In this document: one piece after another, positions 19,829 through 29,638 of the stretch
How positions within the stretch are numbered: the first letter of the stretch is position 1
Layout: every line of letters begins with the position of its first letter
Source of the DNA: Symbiodinium microadriaticum
Taxonomy: Eukaryota > Sar > Dinophyceae > Suessiales > Symbiodiniaceae
Assembly (NCBI GenBank): GCA_001939145.1
Contig: LSRX01000371.1
Coordinates: forward strand, 269,111-333,110
DNA length: 64,000 nucleotides
Direction: 5' to 3'
The notes under the pieces: model-generated
What the model was told of the DNA's origin: nothing
What the model saw: the letters and a program-made list of their open reading frames with translations, nothing else
Databases searched by the model: none
Position numbers and translations under genes: made by a program

Positions 19829-22800
19829 CTAATCGTCGAGGTCGATATCGCTGGCTGGTGGCGCAGGTTGATCTGCAGGCTCTTCCTTGGTGGCTCCCTT
19901 GCGGCGCTCTGCTCTTGCCTGTAGGCGCAGACGGACGGAGCTCCAGCGTGGAGTGCACTCCGCCGTGGGCTCGCCTCCCTTGCTTAGAAGCCGGCCAAAC
20001 TGGGGCCCTGCAGCCAAAGAGCCATTTGCCAAATGCATGCAAAGCTCCCCCAGTTGACGGCGAGTAGATTCGAGTTTCTGTTCACGAGACTCTGAGCCGC
20101 TGAGAACTTCCAGCGCGCTGCCTTCAACGGCACCCCCGTTCTGCACAGTGATACCAATCACAGTTTTCATGATGGCATTGTTCAATTTGGCCCATTGAAC
20201 TACCGATGTCTGCTTAGGCTTCTCTCCAGGCTTGAGGCCTAGGTTGACGTCTTGTTGTCGAGAGGAATACAAGGCACCAAAAGCCCTGCAACCTTGGGCC
20301 AGAACATCGGGTTCTCTGTCTGCGGATTGCTCCATGGCATTGTAAATGACCTCGGCAGTTTGGGGCAGGCCTTTTCTAAAGTCCTCTCGGAGTGAATCCT
20401 CACTTGCACAGTTTGCCAGGGCCGCGAGCAGCTCCCTCGTGGTTGCTGGTTTGCTGGCATATGCTATGAGGCTGCTGAGCAAGACTGGGCCTGCACGTGC
20501 TCTGGCAGCATGTGCACAGGACTGAGGCGTCCCATAAGTCAGGCAGCGAAGTGCAATGCCGGCGGCTGTGACCATGTCTAAGTTCTTGGAGTGTTCAAAA
20601 AGTGCACGTAGGGGCACCGCAACACCGGCTGCTCTCCCGAAAGCTAGACGCCATCGCTCGCCGTTGATTCCACCGGGGTTCTGCCCATGGCCATCGCTGC
20701 ATAAACATGTGAGTATGACCAGAAGCATTCCAACTGAGTGGGAATCTTTGTGGCGCACCTCGCCAAGTCTCACCAAATCGCCGGCGACAAGCGCAAGTCG
20801 ATCTGCTGCCGTACTTACACCACTCCATAAGGCACTGAGCTTCGGAGCAATTACATAAACAGCTTCCAAAGATGCCACGACCACCTCAGCATCGCGTGGC
20901 AGAGATGCTCCTGCGGAGAGCGCCGCGATACCGACTTCAGGGGAAACCAAGTCGGGCTCCCGCAGCATTGTCCTCCCTATGACACGGCAAAGTGCGAGTG
21001 CAACGGAACGACTCTCTGGAAATCGCTGATGGGCCAAGCTGACGGACCGAAGCAAACCATCTCGTACCAAGGCCTTCAAACTCACGCCCGTGACCTCCAT
21101 AGCGCTTTCCAATGCTCGTGCCCCGGCTCCCTGGATTTTACGATCCTTGGCGTAGACATCCATTGTCGTAGTAATATCACGGAAAGCAATTGGCACCAAG
21201 CCTTCGTGCTCTGACTCTGGCTCAATAGCATCAGTTGGAGAGGGTTCCTTCACCAGAATCGTGCCACCTAAGCCTCCCCTGGCCGCGGCATTATACGTGG
21301 TGCTCAGGGCCAGAAGAGCTCTGGGCACTAGTCGAGGCTCAGCCTTAAAGCACCGAAGCGCAAACTTGGCTGCTTCGGTCTGTGCTCGTAAATTCTGAGT
21401 CGAGGCCGCCAGCACGATGATCTGCAGTCCGTGCTCGGTGGTCAGAGGATAAACATCAGGCTCCTTCATGAGGGCCAGAGCGAAGTCGACGTGTGTGTTG
21501 GTAAGACGCCTCACGTTATCCGGTGTTATGGCCAGGGCAATGCTTGCGAGTAGTCGGGTGGGCAGCTCCGGTGTGGCTGTCCGCAGCGCCCGGTCTTCCA
21601 AATGGATTTTCATCAGATCCGTTACGGAATCAAAAACAGGTCTAGCCAGACTGTCAGCTTTAAAGTTGTCTTCATGTCGGAGCATGGACATCAAGGCCTC
21701 CAAGGACCACAGGTGAATGTGGGCACAAAGTGGGAAAAAGTGAAGAATGTCGGTTATGATGCCAACATGTTTCCAGGCCTCGCCCGTCGCAACCACCTTT
21801 TCGGACAGGAGCGCCACCGCAACGACGTAGTCCAAAGCCAGCTTCGCAGTGTCAGGGTCGCCTAGCTGCCCATCCTGCCGTTTCTGCAGCAAGACGTCAC
21901 AAATGTGGTCGACTGCCTTGAGGCCCTGACTGTGCACGTCCTCGATGTTCGGGATTTCCAGGGGAGGATTGCGAGTCATGCAAGCTCCCGCCATGAAGCG
22001 AGCAGACGGGTCAATCGGAGCTTTTGCTTTCGGCTGTCGTTCCGTTATGCCAGCACCTGTCAGTAAAGAGCCAAAGTAGCCCTCCTCTTCGTACTCTTCC
22101 TCATCTTCCTCCTCGTTTGACTCGAACTCTTGCTCTTCTTCTGGTTCTCGTCGAGGCGATGCGGCAAGTTCTCTATCCGAACTGCCGAAGAAATCGACAG
22201 CAGATCTACTCGCTTCGCCGGCAAAGGCCGCAAAGGCCGGCTTGACGTACCTGCCTGGCCTGTCTGGATACTCATCTTCCAAAACATCAAGGGTCTCAAC
22301 CACAGCAGAGGATTGTTGGGTATCTCTCGTATCAAACCCGGAAAAGGCGGCAATCGCGGGCGGGTTCCACTGAACATAGGTATCGTCCGAGGCTGCGCTG
22401 GCTTTCCCTTTCCGTTGTGTCAAAGGCCTTCCCCGCACATCAACTGCCTCCCAAACAGGATCATCAAGCTCATCCGCATCGCTACGTTGACTTTGGGGAC
22501 CCCCACGTGTCCCGAATCCTTGATCCTGTTGATATCCTGCGAAAAAACCGCCTGCCGGAGGGCTCGGGGAGCCCGGGGAGCGTGGTGAGGGTCCTGGCTC
22601 TGGCTCTCTTGGACTTCGCTCAGTTCGCTCAGGGCCGGTTAAAGCGGACCTGTGCTTGGGCGAGTCCAGGTTTTCAATGGCCAGAGCTTCGGCTGGAGAT
22701 GGCCAGCCGAGCTCTGCTGCCTGATATGCCACTCGGCCGTGATACTCCCGTGATGCAGGCAGCTCGAGCCGATACCGTGACATAGGACCGGCCCCCTCGG

Positions 22801-23884
22801 GTGCAAGTTCGGGCATCATGTGGCGCATTGCCGGGTACCGGTTTGAGGTGACCCGGGAAGCCGCGATGATCTCATCTTCGGCAGCGGGATACGGAATAGG
22901 ATCACCCTCCAGTTTGAAGTCATCAACTTCCTCTGGCTGCAAAATCTTGTCTCTCCTGTTCCAGAATGCTCTCTCCTTCTCTAGCTCAAGCTCCAGCCGA
23001 GCCTCATCTGCCAGCCTCTGCTGCTCGTGGATCAAGCGCTGCTGCCTCACCAGCTCGTCCTGGAGTTCTGGTTCATTCCCGGCCAGGTATCTCACCTCAG
23101 CCAAATTCTCTGCTTCATCAATCTTCCTTTCCAGCTCACGCACTTCATTCACCATCCGCGAGCCTGTAGTCCTAAGATGATTCAGGGTCATGTCCATGCC
23201 GTCCTTCGCGAGCATGACTTCCTCTTTGGTCATGCGGGTATGGACGGATGGACCTTCTTCTCGAATGATCTCCTTCACAGCTTCGTAGGCCCAATCCCCA
23301 TCCGTGAAGTCCTTGCTCGGCTCGGGCGGCGGCTTCGCGCGAGGTGACAGCACGCCTGGGACGCCACAATAAGGAAAAGGAAGCCCTCCGGGAGGCGGGA
23401 ACTCCGGTGGTGTCAATTCTGGCACTTTGTCTGGCTCTTGTACTGAATTCGATGCACCTGCACATGGGACCTGCTGCAAAATCCGCTTCGTACTCTCTGC
23501 TCGCTCCATCTGTTCCTTGACCGCTGCGTATCGGGCCTGGAGGTGCTTGAACTGTGCAAGCTTCGTCAACGGATCCCACTGGTCCGCATTTCTAAGGGCG
23601 GCGGAGTCACCAAAAGCCTGTGAAACTGCGGATGGCAAGTGTTTCGCCGGAAGTCTGGGCCTGGAGCCTGAAACAGCAGCCACGTGCGCCAGTGGGAATT
23701 CCGCCTTGAGGCTGGAGGCTTCATCTTGAAGCTGAGCCAGCAGCTCGTCGATTTTGTACTGCGGCAGCTCCAATTCAATCTCCACATCCCGAGGTCCGTC
23801 ATCGGAGTCGCTCTCATCGATGGCGGATTTCAGAGTCGGTGTAGGCAGTGCAGGTGTGGCCGGTGTCGGCTTGGGTTCTGCCAT
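19829..23884 (-). CDS. Large intronless gene: coiled-coil plus armadillo/HEAT-like helical-repeat protein
   Basis: This is one continuous 1351-codon frame with an ATG start at 23884 and a stop at 19829. In order it shows an acidic N-terminus (DESDSDDGPRDVEIELEL), a coiled-coil region at about residues 245-310 (MVNEVRELERKIDEAENLAE, QRLIHEQQRLADEARLELEL), a Pro/Ser-rich segment at about 420-450, and a very acidic patch at about 590-605. From about residue 640 to 1280 there is an all-helical region with recurring Leu/Ala-rich helix pairs, typical of ARM/HEAT solenoids (KLALDYVVAVALLSEKVVA, HLWSLEALMSMLRHED, AAGIALRCLTYGTPQ). The tail is basic, then acidic (DIDLDD). It is probably a scaffold or adaptor. 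I do not recognise a named family. The absence of introns across 4 kb contrasts with the neighbours. Confidence 0.9.
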   Translation of the reverse strand: MAEPKPTPATPALPTPTLKSAIDESDSDDGPRDVEIELELPQYKIDELLAQLQDEASSLKAEFPLAHVAAVSGSRPRLPAKHLPSAVSQAFGDSAALRNADQWDPLTKLAQFKHLQARYAAVKEQMERAESTKRILQQVPCAGASNSVQEPDKVPELTPPEFPPPGGLPFPYCGVPGVLSPRAKPPPEPSKDFTDGDWAYEAVKEIIREEGPSVHTRMTKEEVMLAKDGMDMTLNHLRTTGSRMVNEVRELERKIDEAENLAEVRYLAGNEPELQDELVRQQRLIHEQQRLADEARLELELEKERAFWNRRDKILQPEEVDDFKLEGDPIPYPAAEDEIIAASRVTSNRYPAMRHMMPELAPEGAGPMSRYRLELPASREYHGRVAYQAAELGWPSPAEALAIENLDSPKHRSALTGPERTERSPREPEPGPSPRSPGSPSPPAGGFFAGYQQDQGFGTRGGPQSQRSDADELDDPVWEAVDVRGRPLTQRKGKASAASDDTYVQWNPPAIAAFSGFDTRDTQQSSAVVETLDVLEDEYPDRPGRYVKPAFAAFAGEASRSAVDFFGSSDRELAASPRREPEEEQEFESNEEEDEEEYEEEGYFGSLLTGAGITERQPKAKAPIDPSARFMAGACMTRNPPLEIPNIEDVHSQGLKAVDHICDVLLQKRQDGQLGDPDTAKLALDYVVAVALLSEKVVATGEAWKHVGIITDILHFFPLCAHIHLWSLEALMSMLRHEDNFKADSLARPVFDSVTDLMKIHLEDRALRTATPELPTRLLASIALAITPDNVRRLTNTHVDFALALMKEPDVYPLTTEHGLQIIVLAASTQNLRAQTEAAKFALRCFKAEPRLVPRALLALSTTYNAAARGGLGGTILVKEPSPTDAIEPESEHEGLVPIAFRDITTTMDVYAKDRKIQGAGARALESAMEVTGVSLKALVRDGLLRSVSLAHQRFPESRSVALALCRVIGRTMLREPDLVSPEVGIAALSAGASLPRDAEVVVASLEAVYVIAPKLSALWSGVSTAADRLALVAGDLVRLGEVRHKDSHSVGMLLVILTCLCSDGHGQNPGGINGERWRLAFGRAAGVAVPLRALFEHSKNLDMVTAAGIALRCLTYGTPQSCAHAARARAGPVLLSSLIAYASKPATTRELLAALANCASEDSLREDFRKGLPQTAEVIYNAMEQSADREPDVLAQGCRAFGALYSSRQQDVNLGLKPGEKPKQTSVVQWAKLNNAIMKTVIGITVQNGGAVEGSALEVLSGSESREQKLESTRRQLGELCMHLANGSLAAGPQFGRLLSKGGEPTAECTPRWSSVRLRLQARAERRKGATKEEPADQPAPPASDIDLDD

Positions 23885-26640
23885 CCCTGGCTGCTAGCCG
23901 CATTGCTGACCCTCACTCAAGCAGCCTTCGGCCATTCGATGCCGGACTCCATTGGGCGAAAACGTACTTATGACACTATAGTGGTCGTAGCTATTGAAGC
24001 TTTAAAACTATCCTCCCGCTCCTCCCGCCGCCAACTGTGCGTATCTTGGCAAGTTGGCAAGTGTATGCAGTCTATTTTGACCACAGTATCTAGCACAAAT
24101 CAATTACGCTCTCACAACTCGGACAAGCCAGGCGAGGTTCATGGTGCGAAGTCGGCGTGAAACTAGACTGAACATCCTGTTGCCGAACAAGCACAGTCCG
24201 CCAACCAAATGCTAAGACCCACCATGCGAATTGCCCCAGACAGGACGTCCAGAAAGATCGACACTACTCGAGTCTACATGGTAGCCAGATGCACTGAACT
24301 GCTGATCACAAACCAACAACCAAAGGCACAAATCAATTCGTGCTGCCTTTATCATGTTCGAATGCTTGCAAACTGTAAACTGAGGTAACTAAACCATACC
24401 AAGTGCAGAAAAGGATAGGGGATGAACATTGATCACGCAGAGAACTAAGCATGCACAGAAACACTGTGCAGCAACCTCTCGGCTCGGGACTGCCTATGCA
24501 AACAGCAAAAAGTATGCTGAAATTGGTCGTGACTCGGGGACCAGCCTGCCCCAAACAAACCATGCATGCCCTCATCCCATTGGGAGCGGCACCGAGACGC
24601 CGCGAAGAGGCACGCGCACTAACACCTGCCATGAAGAGCACGTAGATGTGTCACGCTAGTTACTGGACAAGTAATTAAGCGACTGGCTTCTCCCTACATG
24701 GCATAAATTCCTCCGTGTGTGTACGCGCTTGTATTGACTTGCTGCCAGTGGCACCAACTTGCTGTTCCTGGGCATCCGGTGCAGCTGCTGAAGAAGATCC
24801 AAGGTTCACGAAAAAATATAGCAGCGAGTGCATTCGATGGTAGATGCAGCCTGTCAGCGGCTCCCTGCACCAGCACGACTTACAATGACAACGACATCGT
24901 GCCGGCAGGACCTCAAACGGCATCTCGCTCAGCTTGTCGAGGCCGATCGTGGCAAGCCTGAATACAGCTGGCCCGCGCAAACAAGGGTGCGAAACCAACG
25001 AATTTCGAACAAGACTCTCTTCTTCTCTGTATCACTGTTCAGACTGCAGGTTTGAGCAGTGCGCATCGGCTGCAGCACTGGCTCTTCGAGTTGCCTGGCA
25101 GCATGGGCAATGACAGGTCGTTAGGTCGTTCGGCAGTCTCGAGTAGAACGAAACGGCTTCTGTAAGGTCCTTTCTATCTAGACTTCTCTCCACCCGATGT
25201 TCCATGGCTGCTGCAGCCACAACTGACATGCCTGAGCATCTTACTCAATGGGGAGGAGTATCTTGAATGTGCCATCGCAACTATTTGGCAGCCTCCACAG
25301 CACCAAAAGGCGAGCCAGTAGTCGTCGGTACAGGGCGCAATCCTGTTGCAATGGCTTCTAACTGGGCTACGTGGCCTCTGCCGCAGCGACAAGCTGCTCA
25401 GCCGTTTCCCCCGCATTCGCGCTTCCTTTTCGAATCTGATTTCTCGCCTGCTCTGCAAGCCCCCAGTGACAACTCAGAGATGAGTCGACAGGTCACAGAC
25501 AGGTGACGACTCTGTCGCCCCGTGTTGCAGTCTCTGATCGGAAAATGTCGCCTGCCGCTAAGCGGCGGGTTTGACGGCCTGACTAATCAGCTGAAGGAGA
25601 TCTACATGGAAAATGATGTTAATGGGAAGCCTGACCAAGTTGAACCCAACCTCAGCCAAAGCATGCCTGCACATGTGATGAAATGTGGCCTGCACAGACT
25701 GACTGGTTGGGACAAGCTGCATAAAGGAGGATGGGCCACGGCACCTCCATAGAATGAATGCAGCTGAAGCGACGGCGTGATGGTCCTACTACGCCGGCCA
25801 CGCTTTCACTGCTAGTACAATCCTGTTGACAAATGATGAAATAGCTCGGAAACTCTGGAGGAGTCCAACATGCCAGCTGCAGTACTGAAGGCTTGGCCTG
25901 GTCTGCTCCTGTAGAACGAACGAGCAATCGCAGCGCAGACAATGGGTTCGAGGAAGCGTCGGCTTGGAAACCCCATGCTGACAGAAGTGCCTCAGTCCAT
26001 TCACCATACCCTGCGATTGGTTCACTGGACGAGACGAGAACCCAACCGCTCTCAGATCGACGTCTACGATACATACAGTACTGTCCGAGCAGCCATGTCC
26101 TCCTCGGCCTTAATGCCTAGGGAAGATGCCAGCTGTTCTATTTCCTAGCATGTTTCTCTGTGAAATCACATGTTCGCACCGTCCACAGCGCCTGTAAAGC
26201 AAACACCCGCAGGTTGCTCCACACCACCAACATTGCGGGCTTCGCGGCCTTTGCCACCAAGAGGGTCCTTGGCTGTATCAAAACGTTGGAACATCTTGGA
26301 CATCCTATGCATTTTATCTCTTGTGAATTTTTGGAGCCTCCCACACTGATGCAGAGATCGTCTCGAACGGCGGCACAACATGCAGCTGTGGCGCATTAGC
26401 TGGTCTTGGTGTTGCTAGCACGTTTGGCCCCGAGGAGCAAGGTCCCAAACAGCCGGTCTCCTCGAGTACGAAACCGTGACGCAACGACGCAAAGGCTGCG
26501 TTGAAAGCAATGGTGCCCGGACGACTGCACACAAACAGATCGTAACTTCTCTGACCGTAGCTGCCATCCCAGCTGACTAGTGCTAATCTCCAACCGACCA
26601 CTTGCACATGCACACACACACACACACACGTTGCAAGGGA
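23885..26640. other. Stretch without a recognised gene
   Basis: This is upstream of the large gene, so 23885-24160 should contain its 5' UTR or promoter; no TATA box or other signal is evident. A minus-strand frame at 24675-24998 ends in a polar, Ala/Gln-rich tail (SSSAAAPDAQEQQVGATGSK) and might be a 3' exon. Frames at 25652-26074 and 26314-26625 have no motif. A 23-base dispersed repeat copy lies at 24117-24139 and a short CA tract at 26609-26629. Confidence 0.4.
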
Positions 26641-26659
26641 TTCTGGTCGTGGCCTGTTA

Positions 26660-26680
26660 GTTAGCCAAAACTTCCTACAA
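26660..26680 (+). repeat. 21-bp direct repeat, copy 1
   Basis: gttagccaaaacttcctaca plus a further a; identical to 26945-26965. The two copies bracket the left part of the GC-rich island, including the first copy of the 59-bp repeat. Confidence 0.95.
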
Positions 26681-26847
26681 AGGGACTGTGGCCCCTGTGT
26701 TGGTCGTAGCGCACACAGCGTTCCGCAGTGCCGATGCCGGGGTGTGCACTTCTGCGCCCTCCCCGAGCGCCGCCCGAGGGGGCGAGTGCTGGCCGACGGT
26801 CAGACGGAGTCTCAATTTAAAATAACCTCAGGGTGGCGAGGGTGGGG

Positions 26848-26906
26848 TTCGAAATTTCAAGCGGTCGAGCCGTAGTGCTGCCGGCCGACCGCTTACGTTT
26901 GTTCCT
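26848..26906 (+). repeat. 59-bp direct repeat, copy 1 (left edge of GC-rich island)
   Basis: It matches 27975-28033 at 55 of 59 positions in the same orientation. It begins ttcgaaatttca and ends cttgttcct or tttgttcct. The two copies are 1127 bp apart and enclose the most GC-rich DNA of the window. Confidence 0.95.
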
Positions 26907-26944
26907 ACGTGCATCAATGCACTGCACAACAAGCGCGTCGGCGT

Positions 26945-26965
26945 GTTAGCCAAAACTTCCTACAA
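26945..26965 (+). repeat. 21-bp direct repeat, copy 2
   Basis: A perfect copy of 26660-26680, 285 bp away in the same orientation. Confidence 0.95.
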
Positions 26966-27878
26966 GCGTGCAGTGGCAAACAGCGCCCAGCCGGGGACAC
27001 TGCCCGAAACTCGCGCAGTTCTGCGCCCGCCCGGCGCACCCACGCCCCACCATGCGCCGGCACCTACCAAATGGGACAAGATCAAGCAGCCGTTCAGGCA
27101 TCAGGCGAAGCCGACATCTACGGCCGCCTCGCCGAGACCTGCATGACCGATCTCGTCGACGGGTGCCTGCTGCCCAGCCCTCTGCCCGAACTCTGGAGTC
27201 GTCGCCCCGAGAGACGGCGTTCGAGACGTTCGCCTCGGGCGCTCGCTCCCCCATTGACCGAGGAGTCCTTGCCATATAGCCCTTCATGAGGGTGAACTCC
27301 AAGTCGGTGAAGGCGATCCAAGGGCAAGCGTCGACGTATGCTCCGGTTTGACGAGAGTGTTGGGCGCCCAGTGGCCGTTCGGGACGATCGGATGCGTGGG
27401 CTTCGGCGTGGTCTTGGAGGGCCTGCAAGACGCCGATCATCATGTCGAAGACGGGCGGCACGGGCCCCCGGCCTTGGGCCCCGACAAGTCGCCGGCAGCT
27501 TTGCTTTAAGGCACGAAAGGAACGCCAAGTCGTCAAAGTCAAGCAGGACCGGCCTAGTCGGCACCCACAAAGATGTCGAAGGCAGAGCGGTAAAGGCCAG
27601 CTAATGGAGAGGCGCCACGTCCACTGAGCCTCGGCCACCGCGTGGGCGGTAACCAGGCGCTCCCGATCCTCGGGCGAGAGTGCCCGTATAGCCGAGGCGA
27701 GAGTTTCCACAGCCACTCCGGCGATGGAGGTGCGGATGATCTTGTCATCTGTCTGGACGCCCACGTTGTGGAAGTCGAAAGGGCCCAGGTGGACCGCCGC
27801 GTGCCCTGCGCCCATCGTGGGCCCCTCCTCCGGCGAAGATGTTGTAGGCGCCGGCGACGACATAGCAGGTGCCGTCAC
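26946..27878 (-). CDS. Open frame in GC-rich island, unassigned, possibly decayed
   Basis: A 310-codon minus-strand frame fills the island. Parts look protein-like: NVGVQTDDKIIRTSIAGVAV and ALSPEDRERLVTAHAVAEAQ near the N-terminus, and VFDMMIGVLQALQDHAEAHA and PWIAFTDLEFTLMKGYMART in the middle. Between them the most protein-like stretches move to the other two frames (GLYRSAFDIFVGAD; VLLDFDDLAFLSCLKAKLPA), as expected if indels or introns interrupt it. High G+C alone favours long open frames, so caution is needed. No family is recognised. Confidence 0.35.
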   Translation of the reverse strand: MTAPAMSSPAPTTSSPEEGPTMGAGHAAVHLGPFDFHNVGVQTDDKIIRTSIAGVAVETLASAIRALSPEDRERLVTAHAVAEAQWTWRLSISWPLPLCLRHLCGCRLGRSCLTLTTWRSFRALKQSCRRLVGAQGRGPVPPVFDMMIGVLQALQDHAEAHASDRPERPLGAQHSRQTGAYVDACPWIAFTDLEFTLMKGYMARTPRSMGERAPEANVSNAVSRGDDSRVRAEGWAAGTRRRDRSCRSRRGGRRCRLRLMPERLLDLVPFGRCRRMVGRGCAGRAQNCASFGQCPRLGAVCHCTLVGSFG

Positions 27879-27974
27879 CAGATCAAGCCAGTCGCCGTGG
27901 CGAAGTCGGCGAAGGCCTCGAAAAAGGCGCCAGGCGAGGAATGCTGACGACGTCAGGCGAAGGGATGATGGGAA

Positions 27975-28033
27975 TTCGAAATTTCAGGCGGTCGAGCCGG
28001 AGTGCTGCCGGCCGACGGCTTACGCTTGTTCCT
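27975..28033 (+). repeat. 59-bp direct repeat, copy 2 (right edge of GC-rich island)
   Basis: The right-hand copy has four substitutions relative to 26848-26906. Composition drops back to the window average immediately after it. Confidence 0.95.
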
Positions 28034-28562
28034 CGTATACAAAAAAAACGGCGGCCCAAAGGAAGAGTGTGGAAGAAATATTGCTAGGCAGTCCCCCCCT
28101 CGTATGCCTTGACCTGCACACCCTCCGGCGCCGCGCCGCGGAGCAGCTGCAAACAGCCTCTCCAGAGTTTGCATTTTCCAGTCTTAAGTTCTGAATTGTC
28201 CCAAGCGAAGCTCTGAGAGCGGCCTTCTGCTCCGTCATTCCTGCAGGAGGGTCCCGTGCAGACGTAGACAGTTCCTGAAGTGTGTCGAAGGGCCCCAACT
28301 CCAAGCTTGCAGGATAATGAATGAAGAACAAGCCAGACGCGACAGCTTGAAGGCTACGCTTGCGCTGGGCGCTGGGGTCCGAGAGGCCACCTTTCTGGCC
28401 AGATCCGCTTGCACGAAGCGCCAACTTCGACCTACCAGCCCTCAGTCCAAACGTGCTGGCTCGAAACACTTGGCAAGTTGCACGGCTGACCATGGCTGAA
28501 GCAGCACACTTCAGACCTTCTGCATGAAAACAAGGATTGATGCCCAAGTGGCTGGTGGGCAT
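28034..28562 (-). CDS. Unassigned open frame
   Basis: A minus-strand frame here extends into the right-hand 59-bp repeat. The stretch ASLELGPFDTLQELSTSA followed by GMTEQKAALRASLGTIQNL looks helical and protein-like. Other parts are Cys/Arg-rich and not convincing. It may be an exon of an unknown gene. Confidence 0.25.
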
Positions 28563-29380
28563 TGGTTGCGAGCGGCCAAAATGTATAAGCCATGGAGGCA
28601 GGGCCGAGCAGCACCACCTGCTCTACTGCAGGTTTTGCAGACCTTGCACATAAAATGGACGAAGTTGCGACAGAATTGCTACAGTCTTGCTGTTTCATAC
28701 CCGAACCAAGGCAATCCAAGGGCCAATTCTCTATCTGCAAGCAGCGGCACTGCAAGTACAAGTAGAGCTGGAAGCAGCGTCTTTCGCATGGCTGTCTTTT
28801 GCATGGCTCAAGTCGGATTTTGTGGGCCGCTGCTGTAGCACATGTTGCACATGGCGTCCGAGGACGGCATGATTGCGATGCTGCAACCTAAGAACCATCG
28901 CTGGGGTCGGCCTGTGGCCTTCTTTGCCATGAATGGGTCTTCTTGGGAGAGCCACAGATGCATCACGATATGCGAGGGGCCTGAATGAACAAGGGCAATT
29001 CAACAACAGCAAAAAAAGACGAAAACCCGATTGGTCTGAGCATCACCCAAACGTCACAACTGATTACTTTTGAGCCCTTAAATGGAACCACATCTACCCG
29101 GAACCTACGGTATTCACAGGCCTGTCCAATTAAAGGTGGATGACACTGCCTCTTAGCTCGTTTCACTTCGGCTAGATATTACCTTTTGCTGAAACTATGG
29201 ACCATGCAACACTCAAAAACACCATTGACGAATGCTCGTCGGTTGCGCAGTGCTCCAAGGTTTCAGCTCTTTTTTGGCTCACTGACGACAAGCTGAAGGC
29301 AGCACCCTCACCTGCTTTGCATGGTTTTAGGGTCCAATTCCTTGAAGAGCTCTGAGCAGAGCTGCTCTGCAGCTGTCAGA
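28563..29380. other. No recognisable gene
   Basis: Only short motif-free frames occur here, on both strands. Confidence 0.45.
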
Positions 29381-29429
29381 TCAACATGGATTCAGTTAAC
29401 ATGTATCTGGGCGTTGTCTGGACAGGGGC

Positions 29430-29590
29430 TAGTAGGAGGGGTTGCAGCCGAAACAGTGAGATTCAGCCATTCTTTCATTGACTTGTACAGCCTGTCGCCC
29501 AGACTTCTGCACAGTTCCAACGACGTCGGTAGGAGCGGATTGGTGTACTGCATGCAAGTACCGCTCAAACTGTTTCAGCAAGACCTGTGA
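29430..29590 (-). CDS. Candidate small exon, unassigned
   Basis: A minus-strand frame reads VLLKQFERYLHAVHQSA, then VVGTVQKSGRQAVQVNERMA, and ends with a stop near 29430. The composition is plausible for coding. It lies downstream of the channel stop codon, so it would belong to a separate gene. No domain is recognised. Confidence 0.22.
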
Positions 29591-29638
29591 CTAGTTCCAC
29601 AGCCGCAGTCCTACCGAGATGTTCATTAAGAACAGTCA

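Larger units (their letters stand above)
26690..27974. mobile_element. GC-rich island between direct repeats, possible inserted element
   Basis: About 1.3 kb of DNA is visibly much richer in G+C than the flanks, with runs such as cgccgcccgagggggcgag. It is bracketed by the 59-bp repeat, with a 21-bp repeat nested at its left side. No transposase, reverse transcriptase or integrase motif is visible. The repeats could be terminal direct repeats of a non-autonomous element, or a local duplication. Classing it as mobile is an inference. Confidence 0.4.

Noticed and set aside
23941-24000. Minus-strand ttttcgcccaa upstream of the large intronless gene as a spliced-leader relict
   Set aside because: Two mismatches in eleven bases is not distinguishable from chance.
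29269-29283. Plus-strand ttttttggctcactg as a relict spliced leader
   Set aside because: Only ten bases match and no plus-strand gene follows.
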